Shown here one piece after another: positions 18,618-27,587 of a stretch of DNA of 64,000 bases. Source of the stretch: CAVXFL01 sp963761015 (lineage in GTDB: Bacteria > Pseudomonadota > Alphaproteobacteria > Acetobacterales > Acetobacteraceae); NCBI GenBank assembly GCA_963761015.1, contig CAVXFL010000011.1, forward strand, positions 124,001 to 188,000. The letters run 5' to 3'. The notes under the pieces were generated by a model. That model was not told the DNA's origin and did no database searches. It was given only the letters and a program-made list of their open reading frames with translations. Every line of letters begins with the position of its first letter. Within the stretch, counting starts at the first letter, position 1. Made by a program: the position numbers and the translations under genes.

Positions 18618-20213
18618 GTGGACGCGATCAGTCCCGAGCCGATCTCGCCGCTGGCGAAGGCCGACGCCCTGGCGGCGGCGCGGGAGTTCGCGGCGGCCGA
18701 GGCGGCCTATCGGATCGCCGCGGAGCATGACCCCGACCGCGCCGAGGCGCATCTGAAGCTCGGCAATCTGCTGCTTCGGCTGGGCCGAGCCGAGGCGGCG
18801 TTGCCGGCGCTGCGCCGCGCCGCAACGCTCGATCCGGACTCGGCGCTGATCCACTGCCATCTGGGCCTGGCGCTGCAAGAGCTGCGCGAGCCCGCGGAGG
18901 CGGCGCTCGCGCTGGAGCAGGCGCTGCGGCTGCGGCCGGACTTTCCCGAGGCGCTGGGGAGCCTCGCGGAGGCGTGGCGCAAGCTGGGACGGCTGGACGA
19001 GGCAAGGAACGCCGCCGAACGAGCCATCGCGCGCGACTTCACCCAGCCGGAGGCGCATCTCGCGCTCGGCAATGTATTCGGCGATTTGGGCGAATTCGTG
19101 CTGGCGGCGAATGCGTATCGCCGGGTGCTCGGGCTGCGGCCGCGCGACGCGACGGCCATATCCAACCTCGGCATCGCGCTGTACGAGCTCGGCCACTTTC
19201 CGGAGTCGATTGCGCAGCACCGCGCGGCGCTGGCGGTGCAGCCGGATTCGCCGGCGTTTCGCTACAACCTTTCGGTCGCGCTGCTGGCGAACGGCGAGTT
19301 GGACGAAGGCTGGGACGCGTACGAGGCGCGGCTCGATCTCGATCTGCCGTCCATCCTCTCGCACGAGGTGAGGGCGCCGCGCTGGAACGGAGAGCCACTC
19401 GCCGGACGCACGATCCTGTTGTACGGCGAGCAGGGGCTTGGCGACACACTGCAATTCGTCCGCTACGCGCCGCTGGTCGCCGAGCGCGGCGGGCGCGTGC
19501 TGCTGGGAGTGCCGCAGCCGCTGGTCCGGCTGCTGACCGGCCTGCCGGACGTGGCCGAGGTGCTCCCGGCCGGCGTCCCCGTACCCCCGTTCGATGTGCA
19601 TTGTCCGCTGCTCAGCCTGCCGCGCGTGTTCGGAACGACCCTGGACAGCATTCCCGCCGCGATCCCCTATCTCGCGGCCGACCCGGCGCTGATCGCGGCG
19701 TGGCGCGGACGCATCCACCGCAATGGCGGGCGCAATGTCGGGCTGGTCTGGGCGGGCAATCCACGGCCCGATCAGCCCTGGGCCGCCGTGGTGGACCGCC
19801 GCCGCTCCATGCCGCTGGCGCGTTTCGCGCCGCTCGCCGGCATTCCGGGGGTCCGCTATGTCAGCTTGCAGAAGGGCCCGCCGGCCGAGCAATTGGCCGA
19901 CCCGCCGCCGGGGTTGTCGATCCTGGACCCGATGGGCGCGATCGAGGATTTCGCCGATACCGCTGCCCTGCTCGCCCATATCGATCTGATCGTGACGGTC
20001 GATACCTCGGTGGCGCACCTCGCCGGGGCGCTCGGCAAGCCGGTATGGATGCTGTCGCGCCACGACGCCTGCTGGCGCTGGCTGCGCGACCGCGACGACA
20101 GCCCATGGTATCCGACGATGCGCATCTACCGTCAGCAACGGCCGGGAGACTGGGACGGCGTGATCGCGGTGGTCGCCGCCGATCTCCGCCGTTGGGCGGT
20201 CGAGCAGCGGTGA
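18618..20213 (+). CDS. TPR protein with GT9-like glycosyltransferase domain
   Basis: A 531-residue cytosolic protein. Residues about 20-260 form six to seven tetratricopeptide repeats (for example AHLKLGNLLLRLGRAEAALP and VLAANAYRRVLGLRP). From about residue 270 it has a heptosyltransferase-like domain: LLYGEQGLGDTLQFVRYAPL, NVGLVWAGNP and the donor-site segment LIVTVDTSVAHLAGALGKPV. Proteins with this layout are common in alphaproteobacteria and are thought to modify surface proteins or glycans. The GTG start at 18618 follows a purine-rich CAGGAG. No dedicated target gene is adjacent. Confidence 0.82.
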   Translation: MDAISPEPISPLAKADALAAAREFAAAEAAYRIAAEHDPDRAEAHLKLGNLLLRLGRAEAALPALRRAATLDPDSALIHCHLGLALQELREPAEAALALEQALRLRPDFPEALGSLAEAWRKLGRLDEARNAAERAIARDFTQPEAHLALGNVFGDLGEFVLAANAYRRVLGLRPRDATAISNLGIALYELGHFPESIAQHRAALAVQPDSPAFRYNLSVALLANGELDEGWDAYEARLDLDLPSILSHEVRAPRWNGEPLAGRTILLYGEQGLGDTLQFVRYAPLVAERGGRVLLGVPQPLVRLLTGLPDVAEVLPAGVPVPPFDVHCPLLSLPRVFGTTLDSIPAAIPYLAADPALIAAWRGRIHRNGGRNVGLVWAGNPRPDQPWAAVVDRRRSMPLARFAPLAGIPGVRYVSLQKGPPAEQLADPPPGLSILDPMGAIEDFADTAALLAHIDLIVTVDTSVAHLAGALGKPVWMLSRHDACWRWLRDRDDSPWYPTMRIYRQQRPGDWDGVIAVVAADLRRWAVEQR

Positions 20214-20226
20214 CCTGGAACGGCTG

Positions 20227-21525
20227 TTATTTTGCCGCCGTCTTCGCGGGCTTCGGCGCGCCTGCGATCCTGACCTGCTGACCGTCGGCGATGTCGGCCG
20301 GCGGCGTCAGAGCCAGCCGTTCGCCGCCCTCGAGGCCGGACCGCAGCTCCAGGGTCGTGCCGAAATCGCGGTAGATCGTGATCGGGCGCAGATGCACCCG
20401 GTCGTGGTCGTCGATCGTGGCCACGCGCAGGCCGTCGGCGTTGAACATCGCCGCGTCTGCCGGGATCACGACGCTCGGCGCGGTGCGCGGGATGGCGAAG
20501 TCCACGCTCACGTAGAGCCCTGGCCGCAAGGTTCCGTCCGGGTTGGGCACGTCCACCTCGGCCAGCATGGTCCGCGATGCGGGATCGAGCGCCACGGAAT
20601 TGCGGGCGACCTTGCCCTCGAAAACGCGCCCCGGCAGTTCCGGCACATGCACGTTGGCGGTCAGCCCGTCGCGCAACCCCACCGCCCCGCTCTGCGGCAC
20701 ATGTACCTGCACGCGCACCACCTTGTCGTGCTGCACCGTGAACAGCGGCGTGCCGCCGCCGCCATTGTCGGCCTTGACCAGGTCCCCGACATCGACGTTG
20801 CGCGCCGTGACCACCCCACTGAACGGCGCCCGGACCTTCTCGTATTGAGTGAGCTGCACCAGACGCTGCACGGTGGCGATCTGCGCCCGCAGATTGGCCT
20901 CCGCCACCTTCACGCCGGCATCCGCGTTGGCGACGGCGGCCTGCTTGGCGGCCAAGCCCAGCCGCGTGTTGTCCGCGCTCTGCCGGCTCTCCCAGCCCTG
21001 ACGCGCAAGGTGCGAGGTGCGGTAATTCGTCACGTCGGCGAGCGCCAAGTTGGAGCGCGCCTGCGCCGCCAGGGCGCGCGACTGCTCCAGCGCCGCCTGC
21101 ATCTGGCCCAGTTGCGCCTCGGCCTGCGCGCGCTGCTGATCGAGATCCGGCGCGGCGATGCGCACCAACATATCACCCTTGTGCACGCGCGTGCCGATGT
21201 CCGCCATCCGCTCGGCGACGTACCCGGTCGCGCGGGCGAAGATCTGTGCCTGCTGGAACGGCTCCACGCTGCCGGGCAAGGTCAACCTCACCGGCCCGTT
21301 CTGGCGTTTGGCGAACGCGACCCGAACGGTCGGCACGAAATGCGCCGTCTGCTGCTGCGCCTCGGCGGCGGCCATGTTCTCCTGCCAGTGGCCGTAAGCG
21401 CCCCACGCCAGCGCTGCGGCGAGGGCGACCCCCACGATCAGGTACAGCCGACGCGGCGGCCGCGCTTCGCCGATCGAGAGTTTGTCCGTCTCTTCCCTGG
21501 CCGGCAGTCTTTCGCTGACGTTCAT
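20227..21525 (-). CDS. RND efflux periplasmic adaptor (HlyD/MFP family)
   Basis: A 432-residue membrane-fusion protein. One N-terminal transmembrane anchor at about residues 25-43 (LYLIVGVALAAALAWGAYG) is followed by a lipoyl half-motif (GSVEPFQQAQIFARATGYV), a long helical hairpin rich in Ala/Gln and beta-barrel segments. Its ATG at 21525 overlaps the stop of the RND permease in an ATGA, so the two are translationally coupled. It links the inner-membrane pump to an outer-membrane channel that is not encoded here. The short Ala-Lys-rich tail is typical. Confidence 0.9.
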   Translation of the reverse strand: MNVSERLPAREETDKLSIGEARPPRRLYLIVGVALAAALAWGAYGHWQENMAAAEAQQQTAHFVPTVRVAFAKRQNGPVRLTLPGSVEPFQQAQIFARATGYVAERMADIGTRVHKGDMLVRIAAPDLDQQRAQAEAQLGQMQAALEQSRALAAQARSNLALADVTNYRTSHLARQGWESRQSADNTRLGLAAKQAAVANADAGVKVAEANLRAQIATVQRLVQLTQYEKVRAPFSGVVTARNVDVGDLVKADNGGGGTPLFTVQHDKVVRVQVHVPQSGAVGLRDGLTANVHVPELPGRVFEGKVARNSVALDPASRTMLAEVDVPNPDGTLRPGLYVSVDFAIPRTAPSVVIPADAAMFNADGLRVATIDDHDRVHLRPITIYRDFGTTLELRSGLEGGERLALTPPADIADGQQVRIAGAPKPAKTAAK

Positions 21526-24500
21526 ACATAATCCTCCAGCGGCTTCACCTCGCTTCGCCGCAGCACCGAGTAAAGGAATGGAACGAACAACAGGGTGGAA
21601 CAAGTGCCGAAGGCTATGCCGCCCATCACCGCCCTGGCCAGCGCCGCGTTCGCCTCGCTGCCGTCGGCCAGCCCGAGCGACATCGGCAGCATGCCCACGA
21701 ACATCGCGCCCGCCGTCATCAGCACCGGGCGCAGCCGCGTCCGCCCCGCCATCATCGCCGCCTCCGCCGCCGTGCAGCCGGTCGCCTCGCGATATTCGCG
21801 GGCGAAGGTGACGAGCAGGATCGAGTTCGCCGAGGCCACGCCGACGCTCATGATCGCACCCATCAGCGAGGGGATCGAGAACGTCGTTTGCGTCACGTAC
21901 AGGCTGCCGACGATGCCGCAGAACGCGAGCGGCAGCGCGGCAAGCACCACGAACGGATCGCCCCAGTTCTGGAAATTCACCACCATCAGCAGATAGACGA
22001 AGGCCATCGCGCCGATCAGCCCTATGCCGAGATGGAAGAACGCGTCGTCCTTGCTCTGTATCTGCCCGCGCAGGACAATCTGGTTACCCGGCTTCAACTG
22101 CTTTTGGAATGCCGGGATGATCCTCTTCAGGTCGGCCTCGATGGAGCCGAGGTCGCGGTCCTGGGCGCTCGCATAGATGTCGAAGGTCCGCTGAATGTTC
22201 CGATGCGTGATCAGCGTCTGCATCGCCTCGCGCTTCAAGGTGGCGACGTTCGACAGCATCTCGAGCTTGCCGGGCCCCTTGCCGGACAGCAGCAGCGGCG
22301 TGTTCTCCAGATCGGTCATGGTGTCGATCCGGTCTTCCGGGGTTTGCACCGCCACCCGATAGGGCACGCCGGTCTTCGGATCGGCCCAGAAATTCGGCGA
22401 GACCTGGAAGCTCGAGCTCAACGACGTGTTCAGATCGTTGGCGATCTGCTCCTCGGTCAATCCGACCTGCGCCGCGCGCAGCCGATCGACGTTGACGAAG
22501 AAGCTCGGCGTATTGACGATCTGATGCAAATGCGCGTCGACCACACCCCGCACCGTCTTGATCTTCGGCAGCATTGCAAGCATGACCCGAAGGTTGTGGG
22601 CGGCGTCATGGCCGGCAATCTGCACGTCGATGGGGGCCGGAAGTCCGAAGTTCAGGATCTGCGTGATGATGTCCGCGGGCTGGAAGTAGAAGGTCGCGGC
22701 CGGGAACTTGTCACGCAGCACGGTGCGCAATTTGCGCATGTACCGTCTGGCCGGCGCGTGCCCCTCCTTGAGGTTGATCAGAATCTGCCCATCGTTCATC
22801 GCGACGGTCGAGCCGTCGTCATACGCCAGGTTATAGTTGATGGCCGGCATGCCTATGTTGTCGAGGATCAGGCCGAGTTGCTTCGGCGGAATGACCTGGC
22901 GGATCTGGTCCTCCACGGCCTGGAACAGCCGCTCGGTCTCTTCGACGCGCTGCCCCGCCGGACCGCGGACATGCAAACGGAGCTGCCCGGCGCTGATCTG
23001 CGGGAAATAGTCCTCGCCGACGAACATAGTCAGCACACCCGCCCCCGCAAGCAGCGAACCGGCGACCAGCAGCGTCGCCGTCCGACGCGACAGGATCACG
23101 CCCAGCAGTCCGAGATAGGACTGGCGGAAGTGCTCGAAGCCGCGCTCGAATCGCGCGTGGATCCGGGCGAACAGCCCCGGTGATTTCGGCTCCTCGGCAT
23201 GGCTGTGCCGCTCGCCGTGCACCAGCAGGTCGATCAGGATCGGCACCAAGGTCCGCGACAGCACGTAGGACGCGATCATGGCGAACACGACCGCCAGCGC
23301 CTGCGGGGTGAACAGGAACTTCGCCACGTCGGTCAGGAACACGACCGAAATGAAGGCGGCGCAGATGGTGAGCGTGGAGATCAAGGTCGGCTTGGCGATC
23401 CCCGCCGCGCCTTCCACCACGGCGTGCCGGAACGGCTGGCCTTCCTCGAACAAGCGGTAGGTGTTCTCGATCGCCACGGTGGCGTCGTCGACCAGCACGC
23501 CGACCGCCAGCGCCAGCCCGCCCAAGGTCATCAGGTTGATGGTTTCCCCGAGGGCCGCGAGCAGCGCGAGCGAACTCAGCACCGCCAGCGGAATCGAGAC
23601 CATCACGATCAAGGTGGATCGCCAGGAGCCCAGGAACATCAGGATCATGAGCCCGGTGAGGCCGGCGGCGATGATGCCCTCGCGCACCACGTCCTCGATG
23701 GCGTTCGACACGAACACCGACTGGTCGAACAGCGGCGTGAACTTCATGTCCGGCGGCGCCGCCGCCCGGATCTGCGGCAGCATCGACTTGACCAGGTTCA
23801 CCACCGACAGCGTCGAGGCGTTGCCGTTCTTCAGGATAGTTTGCAGCACCGCGCGCCGGCCGTTCGCGCGCACGATGTTCTGCTGCACCTCGTAGCCGTC
23901 GCGCACGTAACCCACGTCGCGCAGCAGAACCGGCGCCCCGTTGACGATCTTGATCGGAATCCGCCCGAGCGAGGCGATGGCGTCCGGCGAGGAATTCAGC
24001 CGCACCGGGTACTGCTTCTGACCGATCTTGATGAGGCCGGACGGAACCACGACGTTTTCCGCGCTCACCGCCCTGGTCACGTCCATCGGCGTCAGGCCGT
24101 GCGCCTGCAACGCGTGCTGGTCGAGGTCGACCATGACGGTGCGCAGCTTGCCGCCGAACGGGATCGGCAAGGTCGCGCCCGGCAACTGCGTCAGCACCTG
24201 CCGCACGCGATAGAGCCCGTAGTCGAACAGCTGCTGCTCGTTCGACTTGTCCGAGGACAGCGCGAGCTGAATTACCGGCACCGAGGACGCGTAGTATCTG
24301 ATGACCGTGGGCGCCTGGATCCCGGGCGGCATGATGGCGCGAATCCAGTTCACCGACGCCACGCACTGCGCGATGGCAAGGTCGAGGTTCACGTCGGGCT
24401 GGAAATACACCTTGATGACGCTGACCCCGTACATCGTCTGGCTCTCGATGTTCCGGATGCCGGTGATGTTGTTCGAGAGCGAGTACTCGGAGTACGTGGT

Positions 24501-24689
24501 GACGCGCTTCTCCATCTCCGGCGTGGTCAGGCCGGAATAGGTCCAGATGATCGTGACGACCGGGATGTTGACCGTCGGGAAAACGTCCTTGGGCATCTTG
24601 ATGATCGCGCCAAGGCCGAGAAACAGGATGAGGACCGACAAAACGTAGAAGCTGACGCGAAACTTCAGCGCATACTTGACCAGACCCAT
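21522..24689 (-). CDS. RND-family efflux permease (AcrB-like)
   Basis: A 1055-residue resistance-nodulation-division inner-membrane transporter with 12 predicted transmembrane helices. The N-terminus is FRVSFYVLSVLILFLGLGA. The central proton-relay helix reads LALAVGVLVDDATVAIENT with the paired aspartates. The C-terminal half repeats the fold with SVGVASANSILLVTFAREYR. Unusually, the permease precedes its adaptor in the operon. The large periplasmic loops resemble the HAE-1 group, so drugs or other hydrophobic compounds are the likeliest substrates, but this is inference. A gap of about 318 bases separates it from the T6SS operon end. Confidence 0.9.
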   Translation of the reverse strand: MGLVKYALKFRVSFYVLSVLILFLGLGAIIKMPKDVFPTVNIPVVTIIWTYSGLTTPEMEKRVTTYSEYSLSNNITGIRNIESQTMYGVSVIKVYFQPDVNLDLAIAQCVASVNWIRAIMPPGIQAPTVIRYYASSVPVIQLALSSDKSNEQQLFDYGLYRVRQVLTQLPGATLPIPFGGKLRTVMVDLDQHALQAHGLTPMDVTRAVSAENVVVPSGLIKIGQKQYPVRLNSSPDAIASLGRIPIKIVNGAPVLLRDVGYVRDGYEVQQNIVRANGRRAVLQTILKNGNASTLSVVNLVKSMLPQIRAAAPPDMKFTPLFDQSVFVSNAIEDVVREGIIAAGLTGLMILMFLGSWRSTLIVMVSIPLAVLSSLALLAALGETINLMTLGGLALAVGVLVDDATVAIENTYRLFEEGQPFRHAVVEGAAGIAKPTLISTLTICAAFISVVFLTDVAKFLFTPQALAVVFAMIASYVLSRTLVPILIDLLVHGERHSHAEEPKSPGLFARIHARFERGFEHFRQSYLGLLGVILSRRTATLLVAGSLLAGAGVLTMFVGEDYFPQISAGQLRLHVRGPAGQRVEETERLFQAVEDQIRQVIPPKQLGLILDNIGMPAINYNLAYDDGSTVAMNDGQILINLKEGHAPARRYMRKLRTVLRDKFPAATFYFQPADIITQILNFGLPAPIDVQIAGHDAAHNLRVMLAMLPKIKTVRGVVDAHLHQIVNTPSFFVNVDRLRAAQVGLTEEQIANDLNTSLSSSFQVSPNFWADPKTGVPYRVAVQTPEDRIDTMTDLENTPLLLSGKGPGKLEMLSNVATLKREAMQTLITHRNIQRTFDIYASAQDRDLGSIEADLKRIIPAFQKQLKPGNQIVLRGQIQSKDDAFFHLGIGLIGAMAFVYLLMVVNFQNWGDPFVVLAALPLAFCGIVGSLYVTQTTFSIPSLMGAIMSVGVASANSILLVTFAREYREATGCTAAEAAMMAGRTRLRPVLMTAGAMFVGMLPMSLGLADGSEANAALARAVMGGIAFGTCSTLLFVPFLYSVLRRSEVKPLEDYV

Positions 24690-25007
24690 ACTCTTACCGT
24701 ACCGCCTCCAATCCGATCCGAGACCCTAGGGCCGCCTTCCCGGTCCGGACCGACCGACGGCGTTGTCGTTGTTAGGCCACCCGCGACCGCCCCGGTTCGG
24801 CCAAGAACGCCGTCAAGAGCGTGGGCCAGGGATCCGCGATGGGACCCGTCACGAGCGGACGAGTTCGTGTCTTTGTCCCTCGTGCGGCCAATTCAGCACA
24901 TCCGGCTATGACGTGCCAACAGGCCGGTTTCATGGCAGAACTGCTCATTCGAGCGGCGGCAGCTACTGGAAAGACGCTTTCGGCAATCCAGGGTCTCCAA
25001 CGCTCGG
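24690..25007. other. Gene-free stretch between the T6SS operon end and the RND permease
   Basis: About 318 bases lie between the methyltransferase stop (25008) and the permease start (24689), both on the minus strand. Short open frames here have no recognisable product. It must hold the permease promoter and the end of the T6SS transcript, but no clear promoter or hairpin could be picked out by eye. Confidence 0.5.
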
Positions 25008-26522
25008 CTATTGCAGGATGCCGAACCGCCGCCATACCGGCACCCGTGCTTCCAGGATGCGAGCAAACGACTCGCGCAGCTTGTCCGGCTCCACCCCCTC
25101 GCGGCTGGCGGACACCTCCTTGATCCAAGCCTCGGGATCGGCGTGTTCGGGATCGGCTTGCAGCTTCAGGAACACCATCAGTTCGAGACCGTTGGCGTTG
25201 AGCGCCGCGCCGAGCGAGGAACTCGCGAGCGCGAACCGCGCGTTCAGCAGGTCCGGCCGGAGCACGCGCGGCCCGATCCGGCGGTTGAAGCGCTCGGACG
25301 CGCCGTCCTCGGCGTGCGGCCGCGGCGTGACGGGAACCGCCTGGTCGGTCCCCACCAGCATGCCGATCAGCTCCGCCGGATTGTCGCGCCGCCCGACCAC
25401 CTCGGGCAGCGTTATCAGGTCCCGCACGCGGCGCGGCCCGTCGTTCAGGGCGGCGATGATCGGCCCATAGAAAGCCGGCTCCATGGAGGCCTTACCGACC
25501 TGAAACACGGCCTCGGATTCGAAGTGCTCCGGCAGGCAGGCGAGCGCGAGCGTCACCTCGCCCAACATGACGTTCCGCTCCGCGGTGCTCACGCGCCGGG
25601 CGCCACGCACGAACACGTCGTGGCGCAGGCCGCGGGTGAGGCACATATCCTTGATCAGCTCAGCCATCACTGGGTCGTCGAACTGATCGGCGAGCTTCCG
25701 CTGCTCCTCGGTCAGCATCAGTTGGCTGAAATTTTCCGCCAGCGCCGCCGAACCGACCCAGTCCAGCTTCGCCTCGGCGAAGTCCGCGACCACGTCGGCG
25801 TGGAAGCACGGATTCCAGTTCTCGTTCATAAACTCGTGGGAGAGATAGGGCGCCGCGGATTTGGCCGCCGAGTCCAGCAGCGCGGTCGCGTAGCCGTAGT
25901 TCTTGATCTGCCCCGCCTCCGCCGCCAGGAGCGACTGCACGAGGCGCAGCCCGGCCTGCGCCTGCTGGTCGCTTCGCGCGCTCACGCGCCGACCACCCTC
26001 GCGCAGGGTCCGCTGCAAGCCGAGGGCGCTCTGCCAGGCGGGCAGCGCGTTGTAGCTCGCGTGGACCACGCCGCCGGCGCGGACCTTGGCGCGGAGCAGG
26101 CGCAGGACGCCGCCCTTCACGCCGGCCGAGACCCAGCTCCAGAGGCCGTGCAGGCTCACGACGTCCGCCTCGGGAATCGCCGCCAACTCCGCGTCCTCGG
26201 CCAGGGTGGCCAGATCCGCCTCGATGAAGCGGATGTTCGCCAGCCCGGCCTCGCGCGCGAGTTGACGTGCCGCCGCGACATGCGCCGGATTGAAGTCGAT
26301 GCCGGTCACCTGCCAAGCCGGGTTGCACGCGGCCAGCACCATCGCCGTATAGCCGAACCCGCAGCCCAGCTCGAGATACGCGAGCGGTTCGTCCGCTTGC
26401 GGGTCGATCGCGGGAACGCTGTTCAGCATGCAGGCCAGCGAGAGAATCCCCGGCGATTGCAGCCGGTAATAGCCCGGCATATACGCGACATCCGTGATGT
26501 AGCCCGCGCCCCAACCCGTCAT
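25008..26522 (-). CDS. SAM-dependent methyltransferase with regulatory domain, coupled to tssG
   Basis: A 504-residue class I methyltransferase. The SAM-binding motif I is LELGCGFGYTAMV (about residues 50-62), with the acidic motif II VTGIDFNP. It is followed by the C-terminal region of the 'methyltransferase regulatory domain' type (about 220-300) and a long helical tail. It begins MTGWGAGYITDVAYMPGYY at 26522, where ATG overlaps the restored tssG stop as ATGA. It is therefore the last cistron of the tssA-tssG operon. The substrate is unknown: it may modify a secretion component, a cargo or a surface molecule. The apparent fusion to TssG arises from a one-base frame break near 26616. Confidence 0.82.
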   Translation of the reverse strand: MTGWGAGYITDVAYMPGYYRLQSPGILSLACMLNSVPAIDPQADEPLAYLELGCGFGYTAMVLAACNPAWQVTGIDFNPAHVAAARQLAREAGLANIRFIEADLATLAEDAELAAIPEADVVSLHGLWSWVSAGVKGGVLRLLRAKVRAGGVVHASYNALPAWQSALGLQRTLREGGRRVSARSDQQAQAGLRLVQSLLAAEAGQIKNYGYATALLDSAAKSAAPYLSHEFMNENWNPCFHADVVADFAEAKLDWVGSAALAENFSQLMLTEEQRKLADQFDDPVMAELIKDMCLTRGLRHDVFVRGARRVSTAERNVMLGEVTLALACLPEHFESEAVFQVGKASMEPAFYGPIIAALNDGPRRVRDLITLPEVVGRRDNPAELIGMLVGTDQAVPVTPRPHAEDGASERFNRRIGPRVLRPDLLNARFALASSSLGAALNANGLELMVFLKLQADPEHADPEAWIKEVSASREGVEPDKLRESFARILEARVPVWRRFGILQ

Positions 26523-27587
26523 GCTGCCCGTTTCCTTGCCGCCGCTTCCTCGGCCTCGACCACCTCCGCCTCGAACACCGCGTCGGCTGCGTCCTGCCGG
26601 CGGAATCCCGGGCCGGGCCGCGGGAACCCAGGTGTTCCAGCCGAGCCGGGGCGGCGGATCGGCTCCGGCGTCCAGAAACAGCGGTGGAATCTGGTCGGCC
26701 GCCAGAACCGGATTGATCGCGAACCCGGTTTCGAAACCCAGATAGGCGCGCACCAGCGAAACCAGCCGGCGCAGTCCCTGCCGGTCCGGCAGCAGTGCCT
26801 CGAACGCGGTGCGGTCCAGTGGGCCAATGCGCAGGATCACTCGCGCCTGCACGTCCCAGGCCCGGGTCCCGATCGCGGCGTCCACCGCCAGCCGGTTCCA
26901 CGCGCCCGGCCGGCGCCCGACCGCGAGGCGGGTCTGCTGATCGGCGGGCAGCTTCAGCCAGGCCCCGGCGAACTGCACAACCTCGACCTCGCGCCCGAGC
27001 CAGTCGGACGCGAGCGCGGCGAGCCGGTCGGCCGAGCGCGGCCGCATGGCGTAGAAACCGGCATAGTGCAGCAGCGGCTCGGGGCCGGCGGCGAGGCGCG
27101 GGACGAGATGGTCGGTGCCGTAGCCGCCGAGCGCCAGCACCGCCCGCGAGACCGGGTCGGGGGACGGCGGCGAGTCCAGCATGGCGGTCTCGGCCGCCCG
27201 GTGCAGGCGATACTTCGCACCCGCGCGCGCGAACAGTCCGACCATCCGATGGCCGAGCATGTCCAGGAAATCGTGCAGCGCGCGCGAGCGGTCGCGCAGC
27301 GTGGCCGTGACGATCTCGCTGAAGAAACGCGGCAGCACGCCGGCAGGCCCGGTCAGCCCCATGACCGAGGCGGTGACGCGCGGCAGGCCGGACTTGCCCT
27401 GGTCCGGCCGAACCTCGGTCACGTCGGCGGGGGGATAGGCCAGCGCCGGCGGGCTGCGGAAGCGGGCGATGTCCGTGAAGTCGCTCCGACGCTCCGCCCG
27501 CGCCAGCACCCGGACGGCGGCGTCGAAGCCGAACCGCCAGGGCTGGCGGCGCAGCCGAGCCAGCGCCGAGGGACGCTCGGCGGTCAC
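26519..27587 (-). CDS. tssG: T6SS baseplate wedge protein TssG (ImpH), frame broken near 26616
   Basis: TssG forms the T6SS baseplate wedge with TssF and TssE. The start MTAERPSALARLRRQPWRFGF and the blocks FRSPPALAYPPADVTEV, TASVMGLTGPAGVLP and LGWNTWVP are family features. The frame should end GFRRQDAADAVFEAEVVEAE with a TGA at 26519; one extra base in a run at about 26615-26617 instead joins it to the methyltransferase. The span is 1069 bases, one more than a multiple of three, giving 355 residues when corrected. Its ATG overlaps the tssF stop (ATGA). Confidence 0.88.

Noticed and set aside
18591..20138. Long minus-strand frame over the TPR-glycosyltransferase gene
   Set aside because: Composition is shadow-like, while the plus strand shows TPRs and a glycosyltransferase domain.
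25008..26522. TssG-methyltransferase as a new two-domain T6SS protein
   Set aside because: The restored TssG end and the ATGA overlap fit two genes better than a fusion.
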